Shown piece by piece: positions 22,205 through 35,290 of a stretch of DNA of 64,000 nucleotides. How positions within the stretch are numbered: position 1 is the stretch's first letter; each line of letters starts with the position of its first letter. Made by a program: the position numbers and the translations under genes. A model generated the notes under the pieces. It worked only from the letters and a program-made list of their open reading frames with translations. It did not search any database and was not told the origin of the DNA. This DNA comes from Pristionchus mayeri (taxonomy: Eukaryota; Nematoda; Chromadorea; Rhabditida; Neodiplogasteridae): the NCBI GenBank assembly GCA_036245805.1, contig BTRK01000003.1:15602464-15666463 (forward strand). Direction: 5' to 3'.

Positions 22205-25059
22205 CACGCCTCTCACGAGAGAATCGACTCAAAAATGACAGATCTTGGGACAGGGGGCTTTTTTCGCTTACGGGTTTTCGATGGATTTGAGCTTCCCTGG
22301 ATACATAAGACGGGGGTCGCGTAAGAATCGAGCAAGGCCTGGCACAGCGATTTTTCGAAAATTTGTGGAAAGGGGTTCTCGAGGGTGCTGATCATCGTGG
22401 TCAACTTCATTTTGCACCAACTCGACCGGTTGAGCCAGGATGCGTGTAGGCTGCAAGTACATTTCTGCTCATATCTCCGAAACCGATTGTGCTATCACCT
22501 TCAAATTTGTACAGAGGTACTATAAGCTACCTGTGATCCCGTCGAAGCAAAATTTACTTATTTTTAAATATGCTATTTTTGTGAAATTTTGGATCTCGAA
22601 TATAAGGCAAAAACTAACGACGAGAATTGGATGAGATGATGCGCCTTGTTAAAGGGATCATTTTTCGAATGCATAGTATGGGCTTTGATGTCGTCGTTTT
22701 TCTGCTACTAACAATTGTTTGTCCCACTTATCACCTCTGCGCCGCGCTCTTTGCGCGAAGAGCGAGGAATGAGAATGAGTTTCACTCTAACTCCACTTCA
22801 ATTATCGCCCGGATAGTGAGGAATGGAAATGTGATTGAAAGTGAGAGTGCAACTCATTCTCATTCCTCGCTCTTCGCGGAAAGAGCGCGGCGCAGAGGTG
22901 ATAAATGGAACAAACAATAATTCGTAGCAGAAAAAAGACGACATAAAACCCCATACTCTGTATACGAAAAATGATCCCCTGAACAAGGCGCATCTTCTCA
23001 TACAATTCTCGTCGTTAGTTTTTGCTTTATATTCGAAATCCAAAATTTCTTATAATTAGCATATTTAAAAATATGTAAATTTGGCTTCGACGGGCTCATA
23101 TGTAGCTTACAGTACCTCTTTACAAATTTGAAGGTGATAGCACAATCGGTTTCGGAGATATGAGCAGAAATGTACATGCAGCCTACATGCATCCTGGCTC
23201 AACCGGTCGAGTTGGTGCAAAATGAAGTTGACCACGATGATCAGCACCCTCGAGAACCCCTTTCCACAAATATTCGAAAAATTGCTGTGCCAGGCCCTTC
23301 AGGTCGTTGTTCGATTCTTACGTGACCGCCGTCATATAAGACCCCCTTGACCGGAATAGTCTTCACGACCATTCCTTTTCGAGTTGCTGCACCGGTCGCT
23401 GACTCACGCCCCACTTCGACGATCACTTAGAGCCCTTCAAAATGTAGTTTTGACGGTCATTTCTCGTTTCCCTAGCTAACTTTCTGAGCTCTATCGACCA
23501 GTATAGTTCGTTTGACCATTACTTTATTTTTGAAGGCACTACATTCAATGAGGTGTAATTTGAAAACTGTTCGAATGCGGAATTCAATTTTCCTATAGGA
23601 GATGCGCATTTTCAAGACGAATCGATTAAGGTGCTTACGCTCCCATATCTCGGGTGGAAACTTAGTTTCCCATGCAAAAAACTTTTTCAATTGATTTAAA
23701 CTCGATCATTCCGCGCGGGCGAGCGCGCGCCTCGCATTCCGACGTGAAACATAACTCAATCGATGTTATTGTGAAATTAATGTCGACTTTATATTATTAT
23801 TGGGAATTGATTATAAATTAGGCTTTGAAAAGATTGTTCTTTTCCTCGAGAACTGCATGCTTGAGGAATTCCAGTTCGTCTTCCTCCTCTTCCTCTTCCT
23901 CAAGTTCACTCGCCCGTGTTCTCTTGAAAGGACGAAATTGTGACTACGTGTTAAAACAAAATTTACAGTGATATGCTTTCTTTCCCCTTCCGGATGCTTT
24001 CTTTTTCGGCTTGACGATGCCATCGACTTGGAACTACCAGCAGTGCTTGCACCGGATACAGTAACTGATGTTATCTATACCTATATATAAAGCGCACTGT
24101 GACCGCGTCTGTCCGGATTGCGAAACCAAACTAGGACGGGGCAGCCGAAATAGTTATAATATAAATATGGGCATCGTTTTGCGTGAAAGACTCACCACTG
24201 GAAATTCGTTTCTTCTCCATTCGGGAGAACAAACCCTGGACTTGTTTCTCTGATAATAGCTGATCGACCTAAATGGATGAAGGGCTCAAGCTGTGAATTG
24301 CACTCCTTACGGTGAATTTGGTGTGCTCGTTTGCAAGCCGCTTGCAATGGCTTATCGTCCTATCGCAGGGGCCCTAAAAAAACCAACTAAATATGCGGAT
24401 CTTACACCATTTCTCGCTTTGCCCAATTGCGCTTCGCTATAGATGTATGCAGAAATATGAGGTTCCATCCGGCTGAGACACATTATTGTGGGTGGGCGTC
24501 GAATCAACGTCAACGCCGTCGATGAGTTATGTTTCACATCGGACTGCGAGGCGCGCGCTCGCCCGCGCGGAATGATAGGGAAAGAGCAAATTGAATTTCG
24601 AGTTCAAATCAATTGAAAAAGTTTTTTGCATGGGAAACTAAGTTTCCACCCGAGATATGGGAGCATAAGCACCTTAATCGATTCGTCTTGAAAATGCGCA
24701 TCTCCTATAGGAAAATTGAATTCCGCATTCGAACAGTTTTCAAATTACACCTCATTGAATGTAGTGCCTTCAAAAATAAAGTAATGGTCAAACGAACTAT
24801 ACTGGTCGATAGAGCTCAGAAAGTTAGCTAGGGAAACGAGAAATGACCGTCAAAACTACATTTTGAAGGGCTCTAAGTGATCGTCGAAGTGGGGCGTGAG
24901 TCAGCGACCGGTGCAGCAACTCGAAAAGGAATGGTCGTGAAGACTATTCCGGTCAAGGGGGTCTTAGATGTATCCAGGGAAGCTCAAATCCATCGAAAAC
25001 CCGTAAGCGAAAAAAGCCCCTTGTCCCAAGATCTGTTCGATTCTCTCGTGAGAGGCGTG
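22205..25059. mobile_element. Foldback element (TIR CACGCCTCTCACGAGAGAAT) flanked by ATAT
   Basis: The left end CACGCCTCTCACGAGAGAAT is inverted at the right end (TTCTCTCGTGAGAGGCGTG). ATAT follows on both sides (22201-22204 and 25060-25063). The same place after copy B (14232-14256) reads ACGGCGTGATATTCCGCG without interruption. The left arm is 22205-22311 continued at about 23336-23790, and the right arm is about 24520-25059. The gap in the left arm is another foldback. The inner arms carry very GC-rich ends (CCGCGCGGGCGAGCGCGCG). The roughly 700-bp loop (23790-24520) holds only short frames, one of them lysine/arginine-rich on the minus strand, none recognised. Confidence 0.8.
22312..23337. 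mobile_element. FB-1-like foldback nested in the left arm
   Basis: Arms of about 460 bp are inverted about a centre near 22820. The left end is GGTCGCGTAAGAATCGAG and the right end, inverted, is GGTCACGTAAGAATCGAA. The arm sequence GTGCTGATCATCGTGGTC and TTGCACCAACTCGACCGG is clearly related to the element at 598-2450. The flanks read CATAAGA and CATATAAGA, a possible 7-9 bp target duplication. The outer arm's sequence resumes immediately after it. Confidence 0.65.
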
Positions 25060-25063
25060 ATAT

Positions 25064-25350
25064 TCCGCGTACATTTAGGATAAAATGTACTAAATCTCGG
25101 CACCACACCACGGACTACGCTTTCTGTTCTCACAGTAGATTGAAATATCCTATGTCGGAAAGGGATTGAGAAGATAATACCATTTGGGATATGAGATAAT
25201 AGTGGTTCCAGAAAGTAGCCGAAAGTAGCATTTATTCTAAATATGCGCAGAAAGTTCCGGATCGCGGAGGAAAAATGTTCCGCGTATGTTTAGAATCAAA
25301 TGTACTAAATCTCGGCACCATACTACGGACTACGCTTTCTGTTCTCACAG
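25064..25350. repeat. Direct repeat of a ~75-bp block
   Basis: A block with TGTACTAAATCTCGGCACCA, CGGACTACGCTTTCTGTTC and CACAGTA occurs twice in the same direction, near 25088-25140 and 25300-25352. A third copy with the uninterrupted host site lies near 14286-14325. Confidence 0.6.
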
Positions 25351-28300
25351 TAATAATTGACAACTATCTGGGCGAATTAATTTCACACCGCTCTTTTCGG
25401 AGCGCTCGGCCGAAAATGATCGATTTCCTCTCCCTATCCCCGTTGAAAATAAAGTTCAAACGATCCAGACGAATTTAAAAGGGCGAAACTCTCAGCAGAC
25501 GCCATGTATTTTTTTCGCAAACCACTTGTTGGGAAGCTGTCGCTGAGCTGCATCTACTATTAAAATTTCAGCTACTGCTTTACCTACATTTTGGAGAAAA
25601 TTGACCTACAGTGTACCACGCTTAAAAATGGGTTTTAGAGAAATTGGTTTGTATAGATCGATAGAGCTCAAAAATGAGTTGGGGTCACTCGGAGGTCAAT
25701 TTTGCTCTATCTTACACTGTATCCAAGAAATTTTTCGGGGCTCACTCAGATATGTCTCAGGGTGCCCGAAACCGGATAGAACTCAATTCACCATTCCCAT
25801 GCTCAGCTCGATTCTCTCATGAGAGGCGTGTTATGTCGTCGAAATGTCGGGGAGATCCAAGAAGTTTTAAGTTGCCCGTCCTTCCAGCTCCCTGCCCATC
25901 TCTCCCTTCTCATCATTCCCTCCTACACTTCCGGCCTCGCAGACACTATCCATAAATTCGACCCGAGAGCTGCTATTGTGAGCATTTTCTTTTTTTATGG
26001 TTTTGCAAATATTTTTCACTATCAGCTTCTTGCTTTGCCGCAAAATACCTATGTTGTTCATTTTTCGAACCATTTTTCAATTGATAGACTACCATGGTAT
26101 AAGTAGCATAAGTTGACGATAGTTGTTGACACGTGGTTTTAATATTTGTTTTGCTCACAAAGAACCAGCCTTACACTGAACTTATCGTGAAGTCAACCAT
26201 TCATCTGTCTATCATGAAACTCCCCTCCCCCAGGTGGTCACCTCGAGTGCTCCTTCCTCAGTGCTCTTCTCTCCTCGTGACACCCATCCTCCACTCTTCC
26301 AGAAGGAGAGACTCGATACGAGTCTCAAGAAGGCCATTCATAGTGAGGGACAGTGTGTAAAGTGAGTTATGCCGTATATTAGCAACGCTAGTGGTATGCC
26401 TTGAAATTTGTAAACTTGAAACTAGAATTAATGTTTCTCATGTCCCATATCCATGGCCCTTTAGTCACATGACCAATATTATCGCCTCAGTTGGACGAAA
26501 TAGTACTAATCAATGAACATATGAATGAATGAAGATAGGTTACGGAAAACTGAATTATACCAACTCGCTGCTTCGTTGTTTCATATCCTCCTCATAGGTT
26601 CCTGTCTCTAAACATGACAATATACTTCAGAGATCGTTGGTAAAACAATTTATAAATTATTAATGGCGTCTATTTCCTGGTTCGTGTATGTATGAAGTAG
26701 ATTGTAAAATACACTTCTGGATATATTTCGGGGTATTCTTAAATTGCAATAACTATTATAGTAATTGCATAACTACAGTGAAGCATCTGGTACTCGTCTG
26801 GCTCAGGAGGTGGACACATTCTCCCTTCGGGACGCCTTCTCACTCGCTGTATCGATCGGATGCGAGGGAGAGGAAGACTACGGAAAGAGATGGGCAGCAG
26901 TTGAGGGAGTGGTGGAGGTGAGAAGAAAGATGGGAAAAGGGGAGAGTGAAACGGGAAACGTTGAACCGAAGGAGATATTTTTTTCTTTCGGATTCGAAGA
27001 TACATTGCATTCAACGACTCTCTAGGGAGTATGAACTATCTCTGAAACATCTCTGTTCCTGTTCCCCATTCCTTTCAGATGATCGGTAATCTGCTCTCTT
27101 CCGACTCAGTCTCTGAGTACTCCGTCCTTCCTTCTGTCAATCCACTCGACCACTTCTCACCATCTGAGGTATGATTTAGTATGATAAAACGGCATTTCAC
27201 GCTTATTGAAGCCGACTTCAACCTTTAATTTGAACGATGATACAAGGCATAAGTAGTAGTAGTTGTTGTTGTTGTCGCATACATCTCGCACTATTGGAAA
27301 ATTTGACGACAGTTGTGCTGGGGTTTCACCCCTTAGTCTTATCTCCGTTTGATTCGAGTTATTTGATTGAATTGACTTTGTGGTCAGACAAAAAATTAAA
27401 GTATACTGTGAGAGGAGCGAGCAGTGCTCTCAATATCACTTCAAAAATTAGATTATCCAGCCTGTTTTAGCGCTAGGAAGAGAAACTGAGATCAGTCCTT
27501 ACAGTCGAAATTTGTGAATCAGAGGTAGAAAACTGTGGAGAATAATACTCAGAAAGATCGCGAATTATTGCAAACTCAAATAACGTATTCGACACGAATG
27601 TACACTGAAATCGTGAACAGACTAGTTCCTAACCATCCCCCTCTCACTGTCCCTTTCCAGGCGCTCCTCTCAACCTCAGCTTCTCTCTCGATCTTCGATG
27701 ACGAGCAGCAGTGTGCACATCGAGTAGAGCACAGCAGACTGAGGATCACTGCTGTCGGTGAGCAAAACAAATAACCTTTTTTTTCCTTGGAATTCTGTTT
27801 CACATCTCGACATATCTACAAGAAAAATCATGGCTATCTTGAAGCCAATGACCTAATTTTGACGGTATGTATCGACCACTAACTTTGGGGTTTCACTGCT
27901 GCTTCAAATCTCGAGTTATCTATTGGAAACGTTGAACTGTTCCTTCCTATTTCAATAGCAATTACGGCAATATTGCATTCCGTGTCCAGAATCTGAATGT
28001 TTTAATCGACCACTGACTGTAGTGTTTCATCGTTATTTCAAGTCTCGAAAGATCTGTCAGAAACGTTTCGAGTTTTTCTGCTGTATTACAATACGGTCTC
28101 ACTTACAGGCACGGGTCGTCCTCCCTTCACTCTCGTAGCAGCCATCGAAAAGAGGACGGAGTCACTCATTTATGAGTACGTTGTTTTTTTTTCTCAATAT
28201 TCGGAGAACCCTTCAAATCGAATAGAGGGTACGCTTCGACAGGTATATCTAGGGTAGAACCCGGAAATGACAGGTTCAGTAACAGAAGTAAAACTTGTAT

Positions 28301-28969
28301 GATTAATACTGTTATCTAATAATTTTATCCATTGGATGTGCTTTAGTGTACCAGACCGTGCTAGAGTGAGGTATAAAATCTCTCAGATACCTCACTACCC
28401 TGTGTAATTCGACATCAGTGAGACACAAGGAATTGAAGAGGAGAGGAACCATTCTCTTCCTTCCCGAGATACCCAGCACGCAGGTGAATATTTCCATGGG
28501 AAATATAAATTATTAGATTCAAGAATGAAAAACCCCTCTAGATAGAATTTTACACTAGTCGGTGATCATTTTTTTTCTCAATTTTCTATATTGGGCAAAT
28601 CCTGTTCGAGCTGATTGCAACCTGCAAAATCTTTATCAGATAGCATAATGGTGAACCTTAAAAACGCACACCTCCATGCTCTAAGAAAATGCTTCGGCCA
28701 TTCAACTATTCTCGTGCAGGCGATGCGCGAGAGAGTAGTCTTGAATAGGGATTTAAGTGAAAACAACATATCCGATCAATTGAGCCCTTGCAGCAAAACT
28801 GAGACGACTACGGGTCGATCGATCCCTTCCGTTTCCTTCTCCAGGATGTTCAGTCGGTGATTCCCGCTCTGGATAACGCCATTTTCGTCGCCAGCGGTGA
28901 GTGAAATTCTCTCTCAAATCCCCATTCTCTCGATTTTAGACTAGAATCGATATACGTTCGATAGAATAA

Positions 28970-28978
28970 TGTCGACTG
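28970..28978. repeat. Left target-site duplication of the MULE composite
   Basis: TGTCGACTG directly precedes the left terminal repeat and matches TGTTGACTG after the right terminal repeat at 8 of 9 positions. Nine-base duplications are characteristic of Mutator-like elements. Confidence 0.75.
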
Positions 28979-29334
28979 GGGTGGTGGACAAAATGTCCCC
29001 TTCCTTTTTCGCGCATGGACAAAATGTCCCCTGGGAGAGTGGACAAAATGTCCCCTGGACAAAATGTCCCCACAGGGACAAAATGTCCCTATGGATAAAA
29101 TGTCCCCTGGACAAAATGTCCCCTCTCCTCTGCTCCTCCCATTCCCATGCATGATACCTTCTATCTCCCAAATTCCTTCCCTCTGAAATTTTCCGTCAGC
29201 CACTCTTCCTCTCTTTTCACATCAGAGAAAATTATCAGTAGAAGTATTTTGGAAAAATTAAGGCGCATATATGAAAAAATATTATATGATATATGAAAAA
29301 TATATATGATATATGAAAAAAATAAGTAAAGGAA
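28979..29334. repeat. Left outer TIR with seven GGACAAAATGTCC copies
   Basis: The first 140 bp carry seven copies of the near-palindromic 13-mer GGACAAAATGTCC (one reads GGATAAAATGTCC, one GGGACAAAATGTCCC), mostly followed by CC. The rest of the repeat (CTCTGCTCCTCCCATTCCC onward) pairs with the right end up to AATAAGTAAAGGA. Repeated subterminal palindromes are candidates for transposase binding sites. Confidence 0.8.
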
Positions 29335-29338
29335 TGAC

Positions 29339-29610
29339 GCCAACACTACCGTCGTTTACTCGCACTCGGGAAATTATGTTCACTCCCACTCGTCTGCACC
29401 GGTAACATACGAGCAAATCGTGGAGAATGACTCGCCTAGCAGAGCTGACTCGGTGAGTCAAATCGCGAGTGATTTTCCATTGATTACTGCGAGTAATTTT
29501 CATTACTCCATCCAGTCCTTCCACTGTGAGGAGGGCGACCCCGCAAATAGAGAAGAAGGTGATTGGAATGCACTCGCGAGTCGCACTTGGCGAGCAAAAT
29601 GCAAATATTA
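29339..29610. repeat. Inner inverted repeat, left
   Basis: GCCAACACTACCGTCGTTTA and the following CTCGC-rich stretch are inverted at 36100-36378. The shared core includes GACTCGCCTAGCAGAGCTGA. This pair brackets the transposase gene and may be the real terminal repeat of the autonomous element. Confidence 0.65.
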
Positions 29611-29619
29611 ATGAAATTT

Positions 29620-30975
29620 CCAAGATTTTACATACGAAGGTGCAATGGTGAGATGTCACTATTTTTCCGAAAACATCTTTCATATCACTTTCGAAGCGTA
29701 AATTTTATCGCGAAACTCTCGTATCAGAATGATCGGGCGAGAACTGCTATTCGAGGACCAATTCTCTTAGAATTAGAGGGTAGAAACTCGTCAATTCGGA
29801 TTTATATTCTCAGAACCTCGTAATTTTTCGATCTGGAACTTTTCCATGTAACCGTGGCCTTCATGTTTCTTAAATTGCCATTTTTCAAATATGAGTTGCA
29901 TTTAGAGAAGGCTGGGAAGAGTTTTCAACCGATTATTACGAATTAGTCGAGCGAAAATGGGCCTGGAAACTAATAATGATTACGAGAAAAACAGTTACGA
30001 GATGAGAGTTTCGAGAATGTAAATTCGATCCGACGATTCCCACCCACTCATTCCGAGGCACACCCCGCCAAGAGGGGGAAAAAGCTCATTTGCGTGGCAT
30101 CACCAATCCCATTCATTCGGGGAATAACGAAACAACGGAGGGGTCTGAATTGCAGGGTTTTTCGCACATTAATGAACATAGCTGAGGAATAAGGAGGAAA
30201 TTTAAAATTCTGTACCATCAGATTGAGGGCAAGGGGTTTGCACAACTTTCTGCACAATCGCCATGTTGATAGCTTCACCCTCCTCTGGGGAGTAGGGTCT
30301 GAGGTGCGCAAAACAGTCGTTTTTAGGCGATTTCACTGACTTTCGAGCACTCTAATGGACGTTGCTAAGGAATAATGAGGAAATTTAAAAGTATATGCCA
30401 TCACATTGTGGGCAAGGGGTTTGCCCAACGTTCTGTATAATCTCCATGTTGATAGCTTCATCTTCCTCTGACATGTGAGGAGTAGGGTCTAAGGTTCGAA
30501 AAGAATGGAATATTCACCAAAAATTGTTATTTTTCCACCAAAAATGACTTTCAATTTGAGCCTCGTCAATCATCGTTTTATTACAAATTTATGTTTCAAA
30601 AGCAATGAATGAGGGATATGAATGAGAGTAAAGTAGAACTCGAAGAGTCACACCAAGCGATGATATGTTTCTCAAAAAATTTAAGAGAAATTGGAATTCA
30701 TGGGGGGCGAAACAATAGGAACCCCACGAACCGACTCATTGGCTGAGAATAGGCCAAAATGAGATGGCGAACTTGAGCAGAAAATCGATTTGCCATGCAA
30801 ATGAGCTTTCTACCCCCACTTGACGGGGTGTGCGAGGTAATTGTTCTTCGAAGCACGGTTTCTTAGTCTATAATTCTGAGATGAAAGTTGCAAAAATAAA
30901 GTGACGATACTGAAGTTCTCACATGATGGTTTCTAAAAAATGGTGGCATCTCACCATTGCACCCATACGAACTTT
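29620..30975. repeat. Foldback repeat inside the MULE composite
   Basis: CATACGAAGGTGCAATGGTG near 29632 is mirrored by CACCATTGCACCCATACGAA near 30951-30971. Inner segments such as AGCTCATTTGCGTGGCAT (30085) and ATGCAAATGAGCTTTC (30795) are also inverted. Copies of the dispersed GATAGCTTCA/TCCTCTG repeat occur within it. Confidence 0.6.
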
Positions 30976-30976
30976 C

Positions 30977-31000
30977 GGGGGGGGGGGGGGGGGGGGGGGG
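30977..31000. repeat. G24 homopolymer
   Basis: Twenty-four consecutive G, immediately after the right arm of the foldback repeat, in an otherwise AT-rich region. Confidence 0.85.
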
Positions 31001-31195
31001 TGGTGACAGCTGCACAACCGACATTTACACAACAATTCAGCATTAATTTGCGAATGGGCGTAGCGACATGGGAGTTGCTTCATTGTAACCAGTATGTGCT
31101 ACCCTACATTTGCATATACAAATCTTGTTACCCAGCGAACGTGCCTCAACTTACGTTTATCGCGATCGCAGAGTAGCTGCATAACATCACCATAC

Positions 31196-32217
31196 CACGC
31201 CATTCACGAGACAATCGAGCTAAAATCGCCATTCTTGGGAATGGAGGAAAAATCGTGAAATGGGTTCTATCCGATTTTAGGTATCCTGAGGGATGTCTGA
31301 CACTCCCCCAAAGTCTCATTGTCCAGATGTCATTTTGGACATCATTGCACCGGGTCGGATCTTGGCACCTCCCACTTTGAGTGCTAATATCCCGGCTACC
31401 GTGACAGATTGATCAAAATTGATCTCTGAGCGACCCCGGCTCATTTTTCGAGCTCTATCGATCTATTCAAATCAGATCCTGAGAATGTTAATTAAACCAT
31501 GCTGCATTCAAGGTCAATTTTCTCGAAAACTAATGGAAAGGTGCAGCTCAAATTTTAAGAGCGCATGCATCTGAACGAGAGCTGTCGAACGAGGTGCTGG
31601 CGTCGAAAATGCGGACACTGCTGTGAAACTTTCGCGATTTAAACTTTTACTAATCGTTTGAACTTTCTTTTCCACGGAAAATTCGAAGGAACTCCCACCA
31701 TTCTTGGCCGCGCGCTCAGAAGAGAGCGGTGTAAGTGACAATTGACTGTGGAAAAGAAAGTTCAAGCGATCAGGAAAAGTTTAAATGGCGAAAGTTTCAC
31801 AGCAGTGTCCGCATTTTCGACGCCTGCACCTCATTCGATAGCTTTCGTTCAGATGCATGCTCAGTTAAAATTTGAGCTGCACCTTTCCATTGGTTTTCGA
31901 GAAAATTGACCTTGAATGCATCATGGTTTAAATTAACATTTTCAGGATCTGATTTGAATAGATCGATATAAAAATGAGCCGGGGTCAATCGGAGGTCAAT
32001 TTTGCTTAATATGTCACTGTAACCGGGATATTAGCACTCAAAGTGGGAGGTGCCAAGATCCAACCCGGTGCAATGAAGTCAAAAATGAAATCTAGACAAT
32101 GAGAGTTTGGGGGAGTGTCAGACATCCCTCAGGATGCCTAAATTCGGCTAGAACCCATTTCACAATTTTCCGTTCATTCCCTGTCTCAGCTCGATTGTCT
32201 CGTGAGAGGCGTGATAC
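31196..32217. mobile_element. Foldback element related to the 22.2-25.06 kb family
   Basis: It starts ACGCCATTCACGAGACAATC and ends GATTGTCTCGTGAGAGGCGT, close variants of the terminal repeat of the 22205-25059 element. The arms of about 500 bp are inverted about a centre near 31705, for example GCCAAGATCC near 32050 against GGATCTTGGC near 31357. No coding sequence is present. It lies just downstream of the transposase 3' end. Confidence 0.7.
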
Positions 32218-32455
32218 GCCAGTGCCTGACTGGGCAGAATTCTTCCGGAATGCCCTTTTTAAATTATTGCTTGTAAGACAAAGCTGTTTACAAGGGAATA
32301 ATAATAATTTATTAAGAGATCAATTGAGCCGCAACCCCGGGGTCACCAACATGGCGGTCAATTGAGAGCTCATACTTCCTACGGGAGGACGGGTGTAGTG
32401 TAAATAAAATAATAAGTAGAAGAAATGTACAAGTATGATACATGGAAACGATGAA

Positions 32456-35164
32456 TTAGTTCGTGAGCTCATGACAGAATTGAACCTTGCTTAGATAGGC
32501 ATGAATCTCATCGGCAGTAGGATCCCTAAGCGAGACAATAGAATCGAACGCAATCTGAGGGGACATCGTAAGCATAGCTCTCTTCTCATCATCATCAGAA
32601 CGTTTGAAGAAGGAGTTCTGCATGACGTAGTGGCGAAGAGAGACTGAATCATCGAGTTCTGTATTCTGGAAATGTTAGATTGGAGAAAGGCGCTTTAGAA
32701 AAAAACAGAGCGAACGCTAACCTGAATGAACGAAATGAGCTGCATGAGAGTGGGGTGATTTCCGAGAAAGTATTGCATCGCTCCCCTGAATCAATAACAT
32801 ATTGTTGAGAAAATTTATTTTTATTTAACAAAATAGCACTAACCGATGCCAGGCTTCCACGAGATTGGAAGTACGATGATTCTCGATCATGTACTTGCAT
32901 CGCATAGTTTCTGAGTACTCCATCCACTCAGCAGTGAAATACTCGAGAAAGTTCTTGCAATCAGCGTAATGGGGATGGGCTGGACTGACTGGCACCTCGA
33001 GAATCTTTGCACTGAATACGATAATTTATTATGCTTTTGTTTTCTATCACTCTAACCTGTCAAAGTAACAGCGAGGGAGGAAGAATGAAGCTCGAACGTG
33101 ATTGGTCCATTCCTTGATTACCGGATAACGGTTTCCAGAAACCTTCAGCCCATACTGGCTGATCTTATGATTTGTGCATTTCAGTGAGTGGAAGAGGCAA
33201 CCTAAATACACATAAATCACTTAATAATCAACTTAAATCTGAATACACTTACCCTCGTGCTGCATCATGGGAAGGGTGTCTTTCAGAGCTTTGATAATTC
33301 CGCTCTCCCAATCACTAACGATTCTGACACCTCGAAGAGGGAAATCTAACTCTTGGAAGAGATCGGCCAGGCTCTGAATTTTAGATCAGTTCTGTCAGTC
33401 CAAAATTGTTTAAAATTACCTGCAGCAGCTTAGAGTACTCCTTGGCAGTCTTGGATGGGAGCAGAGCTGCCATGAGAAGGAAACTGGTTCCACGGGTACA
33501 GACACGAACTGTGTACAGCTTAAATGTCAAATCAAATTCGTCCTTCTTACGTACTCGTCACGTATTCACAAAATTTTAAACAAACCTGGAATGCCAATTT
33601 ATTGGGCAGAGAAGGAGTGGGAGTGAATGAGAAGTTGCCATCAACAAGTAATGCTTCGATACCTCCTTCGATTGCATACTCCATGATCTGTAATCATTCC
33701 AATAGCCTTTGTTATTCGTTTCTGAGTAACATGATCTCACTCTGCGAGATGCAATGTAAATCCGCTTGTTATCCTCGGGATCACTGATTCTCATACATTC
33801 ATCAGTGCCGAGGGCAAGCAGAGACTTATCGTCAACTTCGTCGTATGCATTCGCATCAACGGTACCACACGTTCTACATAAGATTGTGTTAAGCTATGTT
33901 TAAGCTAAAACGAGATCTAAATACTCAAATACCTCTTGATGTCCCGTGAGATCTGCTTCTTTCTCTTGATTTTGTTATCGCCGCCAGAGTACAAATCGAG
34001 TACATCCTATACAATAATTCTAAATAGGATCTAACAATGGATTCCCACCTGGACTTCCTCTTTCTTCACGATGTCTTGCAGATTGCCCAATCTATTGACA
34101 ATTGCTGCGTTTGCTTCCTTCTGCACTCTTCCTGGCTTTTTCACATGACCATTGGCAGCTGACTTCGCGTTCTCCAGCGACAGCATTTTCCTAAATATCA
34201 ATCTATTCGGCACACTGTCTAGTCCGTGAGACAAATATTTTCGTGAGGCAAGATCTATGGTTCCGGTATTCTTAGAGCCTGAGTTTACTTGTCTCAGGTT
34301 CAACAGTATTATGCCTACTCACGCTAATTTCGAGCTGAGGACATTGGCAGATTTGCATTTCTCGTCCTGAGTCCAATCGCACTTGTGTCTGTCTTTGTCG
34401 GCTGGATCAGAGAGGAATTCGCATGTCTCAGAATTCGGAAAGAATACCTTAAATATGATTGTTCTTATCTTTTTCCTAAACTTTACGATTAATAAACATT
34501 CCACCAGAAAACGTGATAGGGCCAATGTTTTCCTCCATACTTTTCTGTTGAAATGTGGGACCACAATTAGAAACGCATGCACCATTGGCAAAGGTCTGGG
34601 ATCGGTGTGCAACAACTTACCGTAGCCCGTCATTTTTGGTCAACAATTTTTTCTCTCGAAAACTATCATTGAAAATTTTTCAGGTGTATACATAGATTAT
34701 TGTACATCTTTTACACATAGATTATGAATTTCTATATTAGAATATTCACAAATGGGATTGGAAAATGTGTACGCCAAATTTTGCAGTCATACTATACTAG
34801 TACATGCATACATAATGAAAATATCAAAATTCAAAAAATATAAAATTTTCAAAAATGTTTCCGAGGGGCTGACTCGTGATACACGTGTTAAATTTAACGG
34901 ATGGCTCACTCTGATCACGCATTTCGTTCCTTGCTCTTTGGATCTCTCGCAAGAGGTGCACGTGTATTTGAATCTGCGTGACTCTGGAGCAGTGGTCTCT
35001 GGGTCGATTGCTTCCTTGCAGCGAAAGGTCAGCATGTTGTCGGGATCGTTTGGCAGACGGTAAGCAGCCATGGGGTGTTTCCCTTTATTAGAGGGCAAAG
35101 ACAGACCAATGAATGACATCTGAAGATAATTTGATGAATGAGATATAGATTCAACAACAGTCAT
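32456..35164 (-). CDS. MULE transposase (multi-exon, DDE-like triad present)
   Basis: Exons joining in phase from the 5' side: 34323-34447, 34049-34190, 33933-34006, 33741-33873, 33586-33687, 33420-33518, 33253-33373, 33057-33201, 32844-33011, 32722-32785 and 32456-32665 (stop TAA). An upstream exon (34899-35164) carries a Cys-rich segment, YTCTSCERSKEQGTKCVIRV. The link between it and the rest, and the start codon, are uncertain. MULE-domain features are clear: LLVDGNFSFTPTPSLPNK (first Asp), RIVSDWESGIIKALKD (second Asp), HEGCLFHSLKCTNHKI (zinc-type C-H) and NFLEYFTAEWM...NLVEAWH (Glu). The enzyme would cut and insert its own element in the nucleus. Neither the catalytic exons nor their splice sites carry a visible lesion. 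TATATAAGG lies 118 bp upstream of the chosen ATG, and TTTTAG immediately precedes an earlier short ATG frame. Confidence 0.85.
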
Positions 35165-35281
35165 AGGATTCAACTGCACAGTGCAAATGACATCTAAAAT
35201 GGACAGAAAATGAGAGAAAATAGGCAAAAAAATGAGAGAGAGGGAGAAGAGCGACCAACTTGTGGGAAGCTCGCTTGCTTT

Positions 35282-35290
35282 CCTTATATA
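35282..35290 (-). promoter_or_regulatory. TATA box of the transposase gene
   Basis: On the minus strand the sequence reads TATATAAGGA, the same string as the TATA element before the collagen gene. It lies about 120 bp before the proposed transposase start. Confidence 0.5.

Noticed and set aside
23811..24023. Lys/Arg-rich 70-codon minus-strand frame in the foldback loop
   Set aside because: A basic low-complexity frame with no recognisable DNA-binding domain; not enough to call a gene.
28983..29122. Regularly repeated 13-mers resembling a CRISPR array
   Set aside because: Repeats are palindromic, spacers are only a few bases, the array is mirrored at the other end of a transposon, and the genome is eukaryotic.
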